Assembly: GCF_009796765.1 (NCBI RefSeq)
Contig: NZ_CP047023.1
Location: forward strand, 1,409,501 to 1,473,500
Reading direction: 5' to 3'
Origin: Paraglaciecola sp. L3A3
GTDB lineage: Bacteria > Pseudomonadota > Gammaproteobacteria > Enterobacterales > Alteromonadaceae
DNA: 64,000 nucleotides
The translations under genes and the position numbers were made by a program. The notes beneath the pieces were generated by a model. It saw nothing but the letters and a program-made list of their open reading frames with translations, made no database searches and was not told where the DNA came from. Shown piece after piece: positions 25,496 to 34,938 of this stretch; positions within the stretch are counted from its first letter, which is position 1, and every line of letters starts with the position of its first letter.

Positions 25496-27448
25496 TCAGA
25501 TAAGTTTTAGATTGGTATAATAATCCATAGGCTGGGGTCTGCCGTGAAAATAACCTTGCTGTAAGTTATAACCAAGTTTTTGCAATAGTTGCGCCTGGTA
25601 CTCAGTTTCGATTCCTTCAATTAAGCTCTTCATTTTTAAAGAACTTACCAGCGTTTTAATACACTCTAATGTGGAAGTATTATTATCTACTTGATTTAAA
25701 AAAGCTTTATCTACCTTTACCACAGATGCTGGAATAGCATGCAAATAGGCTAGAGATGAATAACCAGTGCCAAAATCATCGATACTCAGGGTTATTCCCG
25801 ATTCGATCAATTGATTCATAGTTGAGTGGGTACTGTCAATGTTAGTTAACAGCACACTTTCGGTGAGTTCTATGGTTAAGTCTTCAGGCTGCAAATTATA
25901 CTTTTCTAATAAAGAAAACACATAACCACTTAAGTTTGCATCAGACAAATGTAAACCTGAAACATTTACAGCCATAGTGGTGGCTTGACCAATAATTTTT
26001 TTAAATGTGAGTAAATCTTGTAAAGCGCGTTTAAAAACCCAGTTTTCGATATCGTGTATGAGTCCTGTTTTTTCAGCGACATTAATTAATTCTTCTGGAT
26101 TGACATTGCCTAAGTCGGGATTGTACCAGCGTAGTAGCGCTTCAAACGAGACTATTTGTTTAGTTTGTTGGTTTATTATGGGTTGATAATGCAGTGATAA
26201 TTCATTATTTGTTTCAGCTAAAGATAATTTTTGGGCCAAATAACTTAAGCGTTTTAATTTATTTTCCATCCCAGTTTGATACTCAACCCACCTTTTTTTG
26301 CCTAAGGCCTTGGCTTGATACATAGCGGCATCTGCACACATGAGTAAATGCTCTATATCATGACCACAGTCAGGAAAGCGAGATATACCAATGCTTGCTG
26401 ATAAGGATATTGAGTTGTGACATGCATCTTTATATGGCTTAGAGATAGTTTCAATGAGTTTATCCAACAGTATTATTAGCTCTGGTTGAGGTAATATTTC
26501 ATGTATTGCGATAACAAACTCATCACCACCAAATCGACATAGTGCTGAGGAGGGAAAGCAACTTTGACTAATCCTATTAGCGACTTCGGCCAGAATTAAA
26601 TCTCCAGTGCTATGGCCTGATGAATCGTTGACCATTTTAAAGCCATCTAAGTCTAGGTATAACAAAGTGAAGGCAAGGTTTGATTCTATAATTGGCTGTA
26701 ATGTGTGAGCTAAACCTCGACGATTGAGTAAACCAGTCAGTGGATCTGTCCAAGCTTGTTTTTGTAGGGCTTGTTCGGCCATCTTACGTTCATGAATATC
26801 GTAGTGGTGAATAAGTATATTGGGATCGTTTGTTTTGTGTTGAAAATTGATAGCTGTCAAGTGATACCAGTTTTCTCCAGATATGGTTTTCATTAATACA
26901 TCTTGCTCAAAAGGTTGCCCTTTATTAATGCTTATGAATAGGTTTAGCAATGTATCGGGATCACATATCAACTCTTTTAAATGTGTGACATTAGAGCCAA
27001 ATTTCTTAGTAAATGGCGGGTTACCACTGAGAAATTTTCCATCAATCTGATAATTAGAAATAGTGGTAGTCGCGCTAAATTGAGGATTTGAATACTGTGC
27101 TTTCGGAGTGAGAGCTTCAACTAACATAGCCACTCTGCCATCGGGCAGTTGATAACCTGAAATCTGGCAAAAAACTTGTGTTTCTTTACCCTTGGGAGTA
27201 AAAAACCAGTTCTCTTGAATGATTCTATCTTTACTGAATGCTTGCTGATATTGCAGCAAACTTTCTTGCACCGCTGCTGATTGGTCCGATTTGAAATCTC
27301 GTTGTTGCAGAGATTTGACCGAAGGACTGTCCCATAATGTTAATGCAGCTTGGTTTGCCCAAATAATTTTATAGTACTCAATATCGTAAATCCAAATAGC
27401 CGTTTTTAATTGGTCTAATTTTACTGTCATATTAAACAGAACCTTCAT
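25496..27448 (-). CDS. PAS-GGDEF-EAL cyclic-di-GMP protein
   Basis: A 650-residue cytoplasmic protein without membrane segments. Residues 1-120 look like a PAS domain (IWIYDIEYYKIIWANQAALTLW), with a second degenerate PAS-like stretch at about 125-220. The GGDEF domain (about 230-395) has an intact RFGGDEF at 307-311 but no RxxD inhibitory site. The EAL domain (about 405-650) keeps EALLRW (436-438), NVSG, ELTES, DDFGTG and EGIETE, so it may both make and degrade cyclic di-GMP. A downstream Met at residue 7 (27430) is a possible alternative start because AAGG lies before it. It converges on recR. Confidence 0.9.
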   Translation of the reverse strand: MKVLFNMTVKLDQLKTAIWIYDIEYYKIIWANQAALTLWDSPSVKSLQQRDFKSDQSAAVQESLLQYQQAFSKDRIIQENWFFTPKGKETQVFCQISGYQLPDGRVAMLVEALTPKAQYSNPQFSATTTISNYQIDGKFLSGNPPFTKKFGSNVTHLKELICDPDTLLNLFISINKGQPFEQDVLMKTISGENWYHLTAINFQHKTNDPNILIHHYDIHERKMAEQALQKQAWTDPLTGLLNRRGLAHTLQPIIESNLAFTLLYLDLDGFKMVNDSSGHSTGDLILAEVANRISQSCFPSSALCRFGGDEFVIAIHEILPQPELIILLDKLIETISKPYKDACHNSISLSASIGISRFPDCGHDIEHLLMCADAAMYQAKALGKKRWVEYQTGMENKLKRLSYLAQKLSLAETNNELSLHYQPIINQQTKQIVSFEALLRWYNPDLGNVNPEELINVAEKTGLIHDIENWVFKRALQDLLTFKKIIGQATTMAVNVSGLHLSDANLSGYVFSLLEKYNLQPEDLTIELTESVLLTNIDSTHSTMNQLIESGITLSIDDFGTGYSSLAYLHAIPASVVKVDKAFLNQVDNNTSTLECIKTLVSSLKMKSLIEGIETEYQAQLLQKLGYNLQQGYFHGRPQPMDYYTNLKLI

Positions 27449-27627
27449 AATATTTTAGGCTGATTGAATTAAGCATTTTAATGCTGGTTTAGGTAACCAT
27501 AGAAGATTTGTCAACATAAGTCTGTGTTTAAAGAAACAAATTACACTTTTAGCCTTGAAAAGTGGCCATCCGGCCCTATTACTTATCTCAACGATTTAGT
27601 AACCACAAATATAGGAGATACTTGGTT

Positions 27628-29550
27628 ATGGCTGAAGCAGCTCAACAAGAAACTCATGGCTTCCAAACTGAAGTAAAACAATTACTGCAGTTAATGATCC
27701 ATTCACTTTATTCAAATAAAGAAATATTCCTTCGTGAACTTGTGTCAAATGCAGCAGATGCATCTGACAAGTTACGATTTAAAGCTTTGTCTAATGACAG
27801 CTTGTATGAAGGTGACGGCGATTTACACGTTAAGCTGAGCATAGATAAAGAAGCTGGCACTATTACTATTGCTGATAACGGCATAGGTATGAATAAAGCT
27901 GACGTTATTGAACACTTAGGGACTATTGCCAAGTCAGGTACCAAAGAATTTTTTGGGAAGTTGTCTGGTGATGAAGCGAAAGATTCACAGTTGATTGGTC
28001 AATTTGGTGTCGGTTTTTATTCGGCCTTTATCGTTGCTGATAATGTAGTTGTTCGCACTCGTGCGGCTGGCGACGATAAAGCTAACGGTGTGCAGTGGCA
28101 ATCTGCAGGTGAGGGTGAGTTTACTATTACCGACATCGAAAAGGCGGAACGCGGTACTGAAATTACTTTGCATTTAAAAGAAGATGAAAAAGAATTTTTA
28201 GACGATTGGAAGTTGCGTTCAATTGTGAGTAAGTATTCTGATCACATCAGTATTCCAGTAAAAATGTACAAAGAAGAAGAGCCTGAAAGAGATGGCCCTG
28301 ATGAGACTAAAATTCCAGCTGTACCTGCACACTGGGAAGCGGTAAACAAGGCAACGGCACTTTGGACTCGTGATAAATCAGACGTGAGTGACGAAGAATA
28401 TACTGAGTTTTATAAACATATTTCTCACGATTTTAGTGATCCTATGGCTTGGTCACATAACAAAGTAGAAGGTAAAACTGAATACACTAGCTTGTTATAC
28501 ATTCCAAGCAAAGCTCCGTTTGATATGTGGAATCGTGAGCAAAAACACGGCTTGAAATTATATGTTCAACGTGTCTTTATCATGGACGATGCAGAACAAA
28601 TGTTGCCAAGCTATTTGCGCTTTGTGAAAGGTTTACTAGATTCAAATGATTTACCTTTAAACGTGTCTCGTGAAATTTTACAAGACAACAAAGTAACTCA
28701 AGCAATGCGTCAAGGTTGTACTAAACGCGTATTACAAATGCTTGAAAAAACAGCTAAAAATGATGCTGAAAAATACCAAGCGTTTTGGACAGAGTTCGGT
28801 AATGCCTTAAAAGAGGGCCCAGCTGAAGATCACGCTAATAAAGAAAAAATTGCCGGTTTGTTGCGTTTTTCTTCAACTCATAATGATTCGGCGGCACAAA
28901 CTGTATCTTTAGCTGACTATGTAAGTCGTATGCAAGAGAAACAAGAGAAGATTTACTATATCACTGCGGACAGTTATCAAGCGGCTAAATCTAGCCCGCA
29001 TCTTGAGATCTTCCGTAAGAAAGGCATTGAAGTCTTATTAATGTCTGATCGTGTCGATGAATGGTTAATGTCTCATTTAACTGAGTTCGATGAGAAATCT
29101 TTCCAGTCTATCACTCATGGTGCGTTGGACTTAGGTGACTTAGAAGACGAAGAAAGTAAGAAAGCCCAAGAAGAAGCTGAAAAGCAAGTTGAGGGTTTAG
29201 TAGAACGAGTTAAAACAGCATTAGGGGAAAAAGTTAAAGATGTGAAATTCACTCACAGACTGACTGATTCTCCAGCCTGTATTGTTGCCGATGAACAAGG
29301 TATGACAACACAAATGGCTAAGTTAATGCAGGCTGCAGGTCAACCTGTGCCTGAAACTCAATATCATTTTGAGTTGAATCCTGAACATCAGCTTGTAAAA
29401 CTATTGGCTGATGTACAAGATGAAGAACAATTTTCCCAGTGGACCGAAGTCTTGTTCGACCAAGCTGCATTGTCTGAACAGGGTAGTTTAAAAGACCCTG
29501 CAAGCTTTGTGCAGAATTTGAACAAGCTACTAATGAACTTGGCAAAATAA
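27628..29550 (+). CDS. htpG: Molecular chaperone HtpG (Hsp90)
   Basis: A 640-residue bacterial Hsp90. The N-terminal ATPase has [22 protein letters not shown] and [15 protein letters not shown]; the middle domain has the [11 protein letters not shown] catalytic-loop region; the C-terminal dimerisation domain ends at NLAK. The ATG at 27628 was chosen because TAGGAG precedes it and the protein then starts like the family ([19 protein letters not shown]); an upstream in-frame ATG at 27562 would add 22 atypical residues. Confidence 0.97.
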   Translation: MAEAAQQETHGFQTEVKQLLQLMIHSLYSNKEIFLRELVSNAADASDKLRFKALSNDSLYEGDGDLHVKLSIDKEAGTITIADNGIGMNKADVIEHLGTIAKSGTKEFFGKLSGDEAKDSQLIGQFGVGFYSAFIVADNVVVRTRAAGDDKANGVQWQSAGEGEFTITDIEKAERGTEITLHLKEDEKEFLDDWKLRSIVSKYSDHISIPVKMYKEEEPERDGPDETKIPAVPAHWEAVNKATALWTRDKSDVSDEEYTEFYKHISHDFSDPMAWSHNKVEGKTEYTSLLYIPSKAPFDMWNREQKHGLKLYVQRVFIMDDAEQMLPSYLRFVKGLLDSNDLPLNVSREILQDNKVTQAMRQGCTKRVLQMLEKTAKNDAEKYQAFWTEFGNALKEGPAEDHANKEKIAGLLRFSSTHNDSAAQTVSLADYVSRMQEKQEKIYYITADSYQAAKSSPHLEIFRKKGIEVLLMSDRVDEWLMSHLTEFDEKSFQSITHGALDLGDLEDEESKKAQEEAEKQVEGLVERVKTALGEKVKDVKFTHRLTDSPACIVADEQGMTTQMAKLMQAAGQPVPETQYHFELNPEHQLVKLLADVQDEEQFSQWTEVLFDQAALSEQGSLKDPASFVQNLNKLLMNLAK

Positions 29551-29577
29551 GGCCTAAAACTTTAAAGTTGAAGTGTT

Positions 29578-29603
29578 AAAAACGGGCTTAAATGCCCGTT
29601 TTT
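29578..29603 (+). terminator. Terminator after htpG
   Basis: AAAAACGGGC and GCCCGTTTTT form a stem around TTAAAT, with T residues following, 28 bp after the htpG stop. Confidence 0.85.
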
Positions 29604-29721
29604 GTTTAAGAACGCCAAAATAAGCAATTATTCGGCTTTTTACTACTAAACTTAGGTGTAATATTCTTGTAACCTTAAAGTCGAATGTGTAAAGTTGCGT
29701 CTTTACTTTTTTTAATTTTAA

Positions 29722-30384
<663 letters not shown>

Positions 30385-30409
30385 CCAGTTAAAATAATGA
30401 TGAATAACA

Positions 30410-30434
30410 AACCCACCTAATAGTGGGTTTTTTC
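30410..30434 (+). terminator. Terminator after adk
   Basis: AACCCAC and GTGGGTT form a stem around CTAATA, followed by six T residues, 26 bp after the adk stop. Confidence 0.85.
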
Positions 30435-30451
30435 ATTTAAGGATAAAAATT

Positions 30452-30838
30452 ATGCACACACCTATTACTGCATTTTATGCTGGGCTACTTGGAATTCTGT
30501 TTTTGTATTTATCGATTCTGGTCATTCGTGGAAGAAGAGCAACCAAAATCTCCTTAGGTGATGGCGGGGATAAACATTTTCAGCAACTTATTCGTGCCCA
30601 CGGAAACTTTAGTGAATATACGCCTGTCATTTTGATCCTATTATTTGTGGCTGAAATAAATGGTAGTAATGGCGTGTTATTGCATTGTTCAGGGGCTGCT
30701 TTGTTATTTGGTCGTTTTATTCATGCTTTTGGTTTACGTCGTCATACAGGGGTTAGTTGGCAACGTGTAGCGGGTATGTTGGCTACATTTTCTGCTTTGC
30801 TCTGTCTTGCGGTATTAAATATTTTAATTTTGTACTAA
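30452..30838 (+). CDS. MAPEG family membrane protein
   Basis: A 128-residue protein with four membrane helices and the MAPEG pattern: an N-terminal helix, then RAHGNFSEYTPVILILL (near 47-63; Arg, Asn and Glu are the glutathione-contact type residues), then LLFGRFIHAFGL. Bacterial MAPEG proteins are often glutathione-dependent, but no activity can be assigned. AAGG lies 9 bases before the start, directly behind the adk terminator. Confidence 0.88.
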   Translation: MHTPITAFYAGLLGILFLYLSILVIRGRRATKISLGDGGDKHFQQLIRAHGNFSEYTPVILILLFVAEINGSNGVLLHCSGAALLFGRFIHAFGLRRHTGVSWQRVAGMLATFSALLCLAVLNILILY

Positions 30839-30840
30839 TA

Positions 30841-30873
30841 AAAAACGGCGCTTATCTAAGCGCCGTAATTTTT
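30841..30873. terminator. Bidirectional terminator between MAPEG gene and ibpA-like gene
   Basis: ACGGCGCTTA and TAAGCGCCGT form a 10-bp stem with a 2-base loop, A residues on the left and T residues on the right, so it can serve both convergent genes. Confidence 0.85.
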
Positions 30874-30903
30874 ACACATAAAACAAGGAGGTATGGGTAA
30901 AGC

Positions 30904-31353
30904 TTATTCGTTATTTTCGATAAGTTTACTACCAATCTCTATTTTTCTAGGCTTTTTCGACTCTGGCACCACACGCTCCAAATCGACGTGTAATAAACCA
31001 TGTTCTAAGTCAGCAGCTAATACTTTAACGTGGTCACCTAATTGGAATTTACGTTCAAAGCTTCGCTCTGATATACCTTTATGTAAAAATTTCCGTTCTT
31101 CATTTTCACCCTCTTTAGCAGGTTTAGTACCTACTACTTGTAGGGTGTTTTCATGAACTTCAATATTGACTTCTTCTTTGGAAAAACCCGCTACAGCCAT
31201 AGTTATACGATACTTATCTTCGGCAAGTAACTCTATGTTGTATGGAGGGTAAGATGATTGTTTTTCGTTTCTTGAAGCCGTGTCGATCATTGAAGCTAAG
31301 TGATCAAAACCAATGAATGAACGGTAAAGTGGAGATAGATCGATGTTACGCAT
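30904..31353 (-). CDS. ibpA: Small heat shock protein, IbpA/Hsp20 family
   Basis: A 149-residue alpha-crystallin-type holdase that binds unfolded proteins for later refolding. The N-terminus MRNIDLSPLYRSFIGFD is the IbpA signature. The alpha-crystallin domain (about 35-125) includes YNIELLAEDKYRITMAVAGF and ends with GLLHVDLERVVPE. The C-terminal tail has the PRKIEI motif needed for oligomers. The ATG at 31353 was chosen because GAGG precedes it and the family start follows. Its leader RNA looks like a ROSE thermometer (31358-31414). Confidence 0.95.
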   Translation of the reverse strand: MRNIDLSPLYRSFIGFDHLASMIDTASRNEKQSSYPPYNIELLAEDKYRITMAVAGFSKEEVNIEVHENTLQVVGTKPAKEGENEERKFLHKGISERSFERKFQLGDHVKVLAADLEHGLLHVDLERVVPESKKPRKIEIGSKLIENNE

Positions 31354-31357
31354 TTTG

Positions 31358-31414
31358 TATATCCTCATATATTAAGCAATATAAATTTTAATTCGCCCCG
31401 ATTATTCGGCGGCG
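31358..31414 (-). promoter_or_regulatory. ROSE-like RNA thermometer in the ibpA leader
   Basis: On the minus strand the leader contains TATATTGCT (31383-31375), which can pair with AGGATATA (31365-31358), the ribosome-binding site, around a 9-base loop. TTGCT opposite AGGA with a G facing a G is the hallmark of ROSE elements of small heat shock genes. A second, GC-rich hairpin (CGCCGCCG ... CGGGGCG, 31414-31394) lies just upstream. At low temperature this would hide the ribosome site, and heat would open it. Inferred from pairing only. Confidence 0.65.
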
Positions 31415-31515
31415 GTTTTAGTATGGCTGTCCATGTCACTGCCCATTATTGGGATTACATTTTCTTGTCTAACAAGAATGTAGCAGAGTCACTTCTTGTG
31501 ATTCTGTGTCAACCC

Positions 31516-31850
31516 TTTCGGCGTCGACAATACTGATATGTAGATGGGCTGGTATTTTTCAATGAATTAATTTTAATTATTTTTGTTTTATTTTTTAACA
31601 CATTGATTATAAAAGAAATTATTTTTTATATTCTTATTGAAGTAGCAGTTCAGGTATTCATTAACAAAATAACTAGCCTTGACGGCTGACAATGACTTGC
31701 TTGCGATATTTCAAATATCGGCATTTTTTACATTATTTCAAATGCTTAACAGAGTAGAATGTGACGAAATATGTGCAAGGGTAAATAAACTCTGTTATCT
31801 TTTGTATATAAAAATTTTAATCATATTTATGATATGTATTGGAGATAAAA
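31516..31850. other. AT-rich intergenic region, nothing recognised
   Basis: The 335 bp between the ibpA leader and the next gene are AT-rich and hold no convincing ORF or RNA. A TTGACA-like box (31507-31512, minus strand) at its left edge may belong to the ibpA promoter. Confidence 0.4.
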
Positions 31851-32180
31851 ATGACTGAAAGACCCTATTTAGTAAGTGGTCGTAACACCCTAATTCATAA
31901 AATTAGAAAAGTGGATTTACTTGTTATTAATGGTGAAGATCAACCACCGGTACTTGTAACTCATAAAGGTATTAAAGAATTTACCGGTGTGATTCCCGAC
32001 AATAAACGTGAAGCAAAGCAATATGATATGGAAATGCTTGATGTGACTAATATTGATATTTTTGGTGAAGAAAAAACCTTACTGTTTGTACAAACTATTA
32101 ATGGTAAAGAATATAAAATTGATTACAGTAAACATGGCACGCCTCTGTTTATTAAAATACATCAAGAGAATGCATTTTAA
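31851..32180 (+). CDS. Hypothetical protein of unknown function
   Basis: A 109-residue soluble protein of mixed charge, with alternating predicted strands (VDLLVIN, PPVLVTHKG, KTLLFVQTI, PLFIKIH), suggesting a small beta-rich fold. There is no recognisable family or motif. GGAG lies 6 bases before the ATG at 31851. It stands alone, between AT-rich gaps on both sides. Confidence 0.7.
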   Translation: MTERPYLVSGRNTLIHKIRKVDLLVINGEDQPPVLVTHKGIKEFTGVIPDNKREAKQYDMEMLDVTNIDIFGEEKTLLFVQTINGKEYKIDYSKHGTPLFIKIHQENAF

Positions 32181-32488
32181 GTAATACGTATTTTTAGTGA
32201 ACACATTTTTTGAGTAATCCTGACAAGTATATTATTTTTATTACTTTGAAGGTGTGACGGAAAATATTGGGGGGAAGCATAAATAGCTGCCCTTACTTTT
32301 TTGTACTTTTTACTAAACAACTATTTTTATTAAACTTTTTATTTAACAATAGTGCTTCTAGTTGGTTGTGCATCAGTAAAAAAGATTGCAAAGCCTCTAT
32401 AGTATTTACTTGTGGCCTTGAATTTTCAGTAAATCCCCTCATCATTAGAGTTGTTACAACCCTAGCCATTTACACTAAGGAAATACTT
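32181..32488. other. Intergenic region upstream of gshB, nothing recognised
   Basis: A 308-bp AT-rich gap. The gshB frame stays open backward to 32267, but the added residues are unlike any GshB and have poor coding character, so it is treated as noncoding leader. Confidence 0.5.
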
Positions 32489-33451
32489 TTGAGCATTAAA
32501 CTCGGCATTGTGATGGATCCCATCCAGTCTATAAATATTAAGAAAGATACTAGTTTTGCCATGCTGTTGGACGCACAGTCTCGTGGTTACGAATTGTATT
32601 ATATGGAGATGGCTGATCTTTATCTGCAAAATGGTAAGCCAATGGCCCGTATGTCGAGTTTATCGGTACAGCAAGATGTCAATGATTGGTTCTCCTTAGA
32701 AAATGAACAACACCTTAGCTTGGCCAGCTTAGATGTAATTTTGATGCGTAAAGATCCTCCTGTAGATAATGAATTTATTTATGCTACTCATATGTTTGAA
32801 TTGGCAGAGCAAGCAGGGACTTTGGTGGTCAATAAAGCGCAAAGCTTGCGAGACTTTAACGAAAAACTATTTACTTCATGGTTCCCTGATTTAGTAGCTG
32901 ATACTTTAGTGACACGTGATTCTGCTCTTATCCGAGAGTTTCATCAAAAACACCAAGATATTATTTGTAAACCACTAGATGGTATGGGTGGTACTTCAAT
33001 ATTTAGGGTAAAAGAGGATGGCAATAATTTAGGGGTAATAATTGAGACTTTGACTGAGTTAGGTTCTCGTTATGCAATGTTCCAACGTTTTTTACCTGAG
33101 ATAAAAGACGGTGACAAACGTATTCTGATTATTGATGGTCAAGTGGTGCCTTATTGTTTAGCTCGATTACCCACTAAAGGTGAAAACCGTGGAAATTTAG
33201 CCGCTGGTGGTACGGGACGTCCACAACCCTTGACGGAATCTGACTTTAAAATAGCCGAAACGATTGCCCCATTATTAGTTGAAAAAGGTCTAATATTTGT
33301 TGGCCTAGATGTGATAGGTGATCGTGTAACAGAAATAAATGTAACTAGCCCTACCTGTGTACGAGAAATTGAAGCAGCTTATGATGTGAATATTACAGGT
33401 ATGTTGTTTGACGCTATTGAAAAACGTTTAGCACAAATAAAAGGAGTCTAA
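32489..33451 (+). CDS. gshB: Glutathione synthase
   Basis: A 320-residue ATP-grasp enzyme that joins gamma-glutamylcysteine and glycine. The start SIKLGIVMDPIQSINIKKDTSFAML is nearly that of E. coli GshB. The ATP-grasp region has CKPLDGMGGTSIFRV, and the end has FVGLDVIGDRVTEINVTSPTCVREI. The start is a TTG at 32489 with AAGGAA 8 bases upstream; no ATG gives the family length. It leads a three-gene operon with yqgE (8 bp gap) and ruvX. Confidence 0.96.
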   Translation: MSIKLGIVMDPIQSINIKKDTSFAMLLDAQSRGYELYYMEMADLYLQNGKPMARMSSLSVQQDVNDWFSLENEQHLSLASLDVILMRKDPPVDNEFIYATHMFELAEQAGTLVVNKAQSLRDFNEKLFTSWFPDLVADTLVTRDSALIREFHQKHQDIICKPLDGMGGTSIFRVKEDGNNLGVIIETLTELGSRYAMFQRFLPEIKDGDKRILIIDGQVVPYCLARLPTKGENRGNLAAGGTGRPQPLTESDFKIAETIAPLLVEKGLIFVGLDVIGDRVTEINVTSPTCVREIEAAYDVNITGMLFDAIEKRLAQIKGV

Positions 33452-33459
33452 CGCCTATT

Positions 33460-34017
33460 ATGCACAGTCTGCAGAATTATTTACTAATCGCTTCTCCGAG
33501 TATGGATGATCCATATTTCGCCAGAACAGTGGTCTATATTTGTGAGCACAATGAACAAGGTACTATGGGCTTAGTGATTAACCAACCTGTAGGCATGAAC
33601 TTGAAGGAACTTGTGGCTCAAGCTGACGAAAATGCCGAAGTGTTAGATGACAAAGCTGAAAACATTGTATTAGCAGGCGGCCCTGTGAGCCAAGATAGAG
33701 GATTTATTTTGCATACTACCCAAGAAGGTTGGACTTCAAGTTTAGCCATGACGTCTGAAATTATGGTGACTACTTCGAAAGACATATTATCTTGTTTGGG
33801 TAATGATTCCTCACCAGAAAAATCCTTAGTTATATTGGGGTATTCAGGTTGGTCAGCTGGGCAATTAGAAGAAGAAATTCAAAGTAACTCTTGGCTGATG
33901 GTTGAAGCAGATAGTGAAGTATTGTTCGACGTGCCAATCCATAAAAAATGGGAGGCTGCGGTACATATGTTGGGGATAGATGTATGGCAAATCGCGCCAG
34001 ATGTAGGCCACGCTTAA
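33460..34017 (+). CDS. yqgE: YqgE/AlgH family protein
   Basis: A 185-residue UPF0301 protein with the family signature at its start (LIASPSMDDPYFARTVVYICEH....GLVINQP) and AGGPV..DRGF..H in the middle. The biochemical role is not established; related AlgH was linked to alginate regulation in Pseudomonas. It is placed as usual between gshB and ruvX, with its stop abutting the next ATG. Confidence 0.95.
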   Translation: MHSLQNYLLIASPSMDDPYFARTVVYICEHNEQGTMGLVINQPVGMNLKELVAQADENAEVLDDKAENIVLAGGPVSQDRGFILHTTQEGWTSSLAMTSEIMVTTSKDILSCLGNDSSPEKSLVILGYSGWSAGQLEEEIQSNSWLMVEADSEVLFDVPIHKKWEAAVHMLGIDVWQIAPDVGHA

Positions 34018-34446
34018 ATGACTAAACAAGGACAACGCACTGTATTAGCCTTTGATTTTGGCACCAAAAGTATTGGTGTGGCGGTAGGCCAAGAAATTAC
34101 CGGCACCGCTTCACCATTAGATGCCATTAAAGCCGTAGACGGTATTCCTAATTGGGATATTGTGGCCAAACTGTTTGCCGAGTGGACACCACAATTGGCC
34201 GTGGTAGGCTTGCCTTTGAACATGGATGGCACTAATCAACAAGTGACATTTTCGGCGAAAAAATTTGCTAATCGTCTTAATGCAAAATATAAAGTGTCAG
34301 TAGAAACCTGTGATGAACGTTTAACTACGGTAGACGCAAAAGCTCGCTTATTTGAGCTAGGCGGTTACAAAAAACTGGATAAACAAAAAGTCGATAGCGT
34401 ATCAGCCTGCTTAATTTTTGAAAGTTGGGCAGAAAAGCAATATTGA
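34018..34446 (+). CDS. ruvX: Putative pre-16S rRNA nuclease RuvX/YqgF
   Basis: A 142-residue RNase H-fold protein implicated in maturing the 5' end of 16S rRNA. It has [14 protein letters not shown] (catalytic Asp in the first strand), [11 protein letters not shown], and DERLTT with the second acidic site, ending [10 protein letters not shown]. The start codon follows the yqgE stop with no gap. Confidence 0.95.
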   Translation: MTKQGQRTVLAFDFGTKSIGVAVGQEITGTASPLDAIKAVDGIPNWDIVAKLFAEWTPQLAVVGLPLNMDGTNQQVTFSAKKFANRLNAKYKVSVETCDERLTTVDAKARLFELGGYKKLDKQKVDSVSACLIFESWAEKQY

Positions 34447-34696
34447 AGATTGCCAAACTCTAAAACCCTTCCTCCTGTGAATCCTTAGATAAGGTGAAGT
34501 AAATATAAACGCCAAAAAATCTAAAATTTACGTCAGCTAAACTATCTCGATAGCCCTTTGTTTTTTAAGCTTGTTACTAAAGTATTAAATTAGTTTTCTA
34601 GGCTCTAATCAATGGGCGTGCTAGTGTATGTTGATGTTTTGATCTTATCCAAATTAAAAATGTGCTTTAGAGCCAGTTTAAGTGGGGAAGTAAATG

Positions 34697-34923
34697 ATGA
34701 ATTTGCCAAAAGCGAATTGTGGTAATGTTGACCGTATTATTCGAGCTATTTTAAGTATTGCTCTTCTTTTGTACTGTGTGTTTTTTTGGCAATAATAGGA
34801 GATATTTTCCTGCAAGCCTTTATTCTCATTTTTTCTGTTATGAACTTAATATCTACAACAATAGGTTGGTGTCCAGTATATAAACTCGCCAATATCAATA
34901 CCTGCAAGAAAGACTTCACCTAG
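34697..34923 (+). pseudogene. DUF2892-like inner-membrane protein, frameshifted
   Basis: The first part encodes NCGNVDRIIRAILSIALLLYC, the typical DUF2892 start, and then stops after a run of seven T (34780-34786). Adding one T restores a frame that continues to a second helix and to GWCPVYKLANINTCK, the typical DUF2892 end, stopping at 34921-34923. So a single base is missing from a homopolymer: a recent inactivation, phase-variable tract or sequencing error. GGGGAAG lies upstream of the start. Confidence 0.75.
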
Positions 34924-34938
34924 ACCTCTACTCTTGAT

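Noticed and set aside
32267..32488. Upstream extension of the gshB frame to 32267.
   Set aside because: The extra 74 residues are absent from the family, and TTG at 32489 with AAGGAA gives the normal N-terminus.
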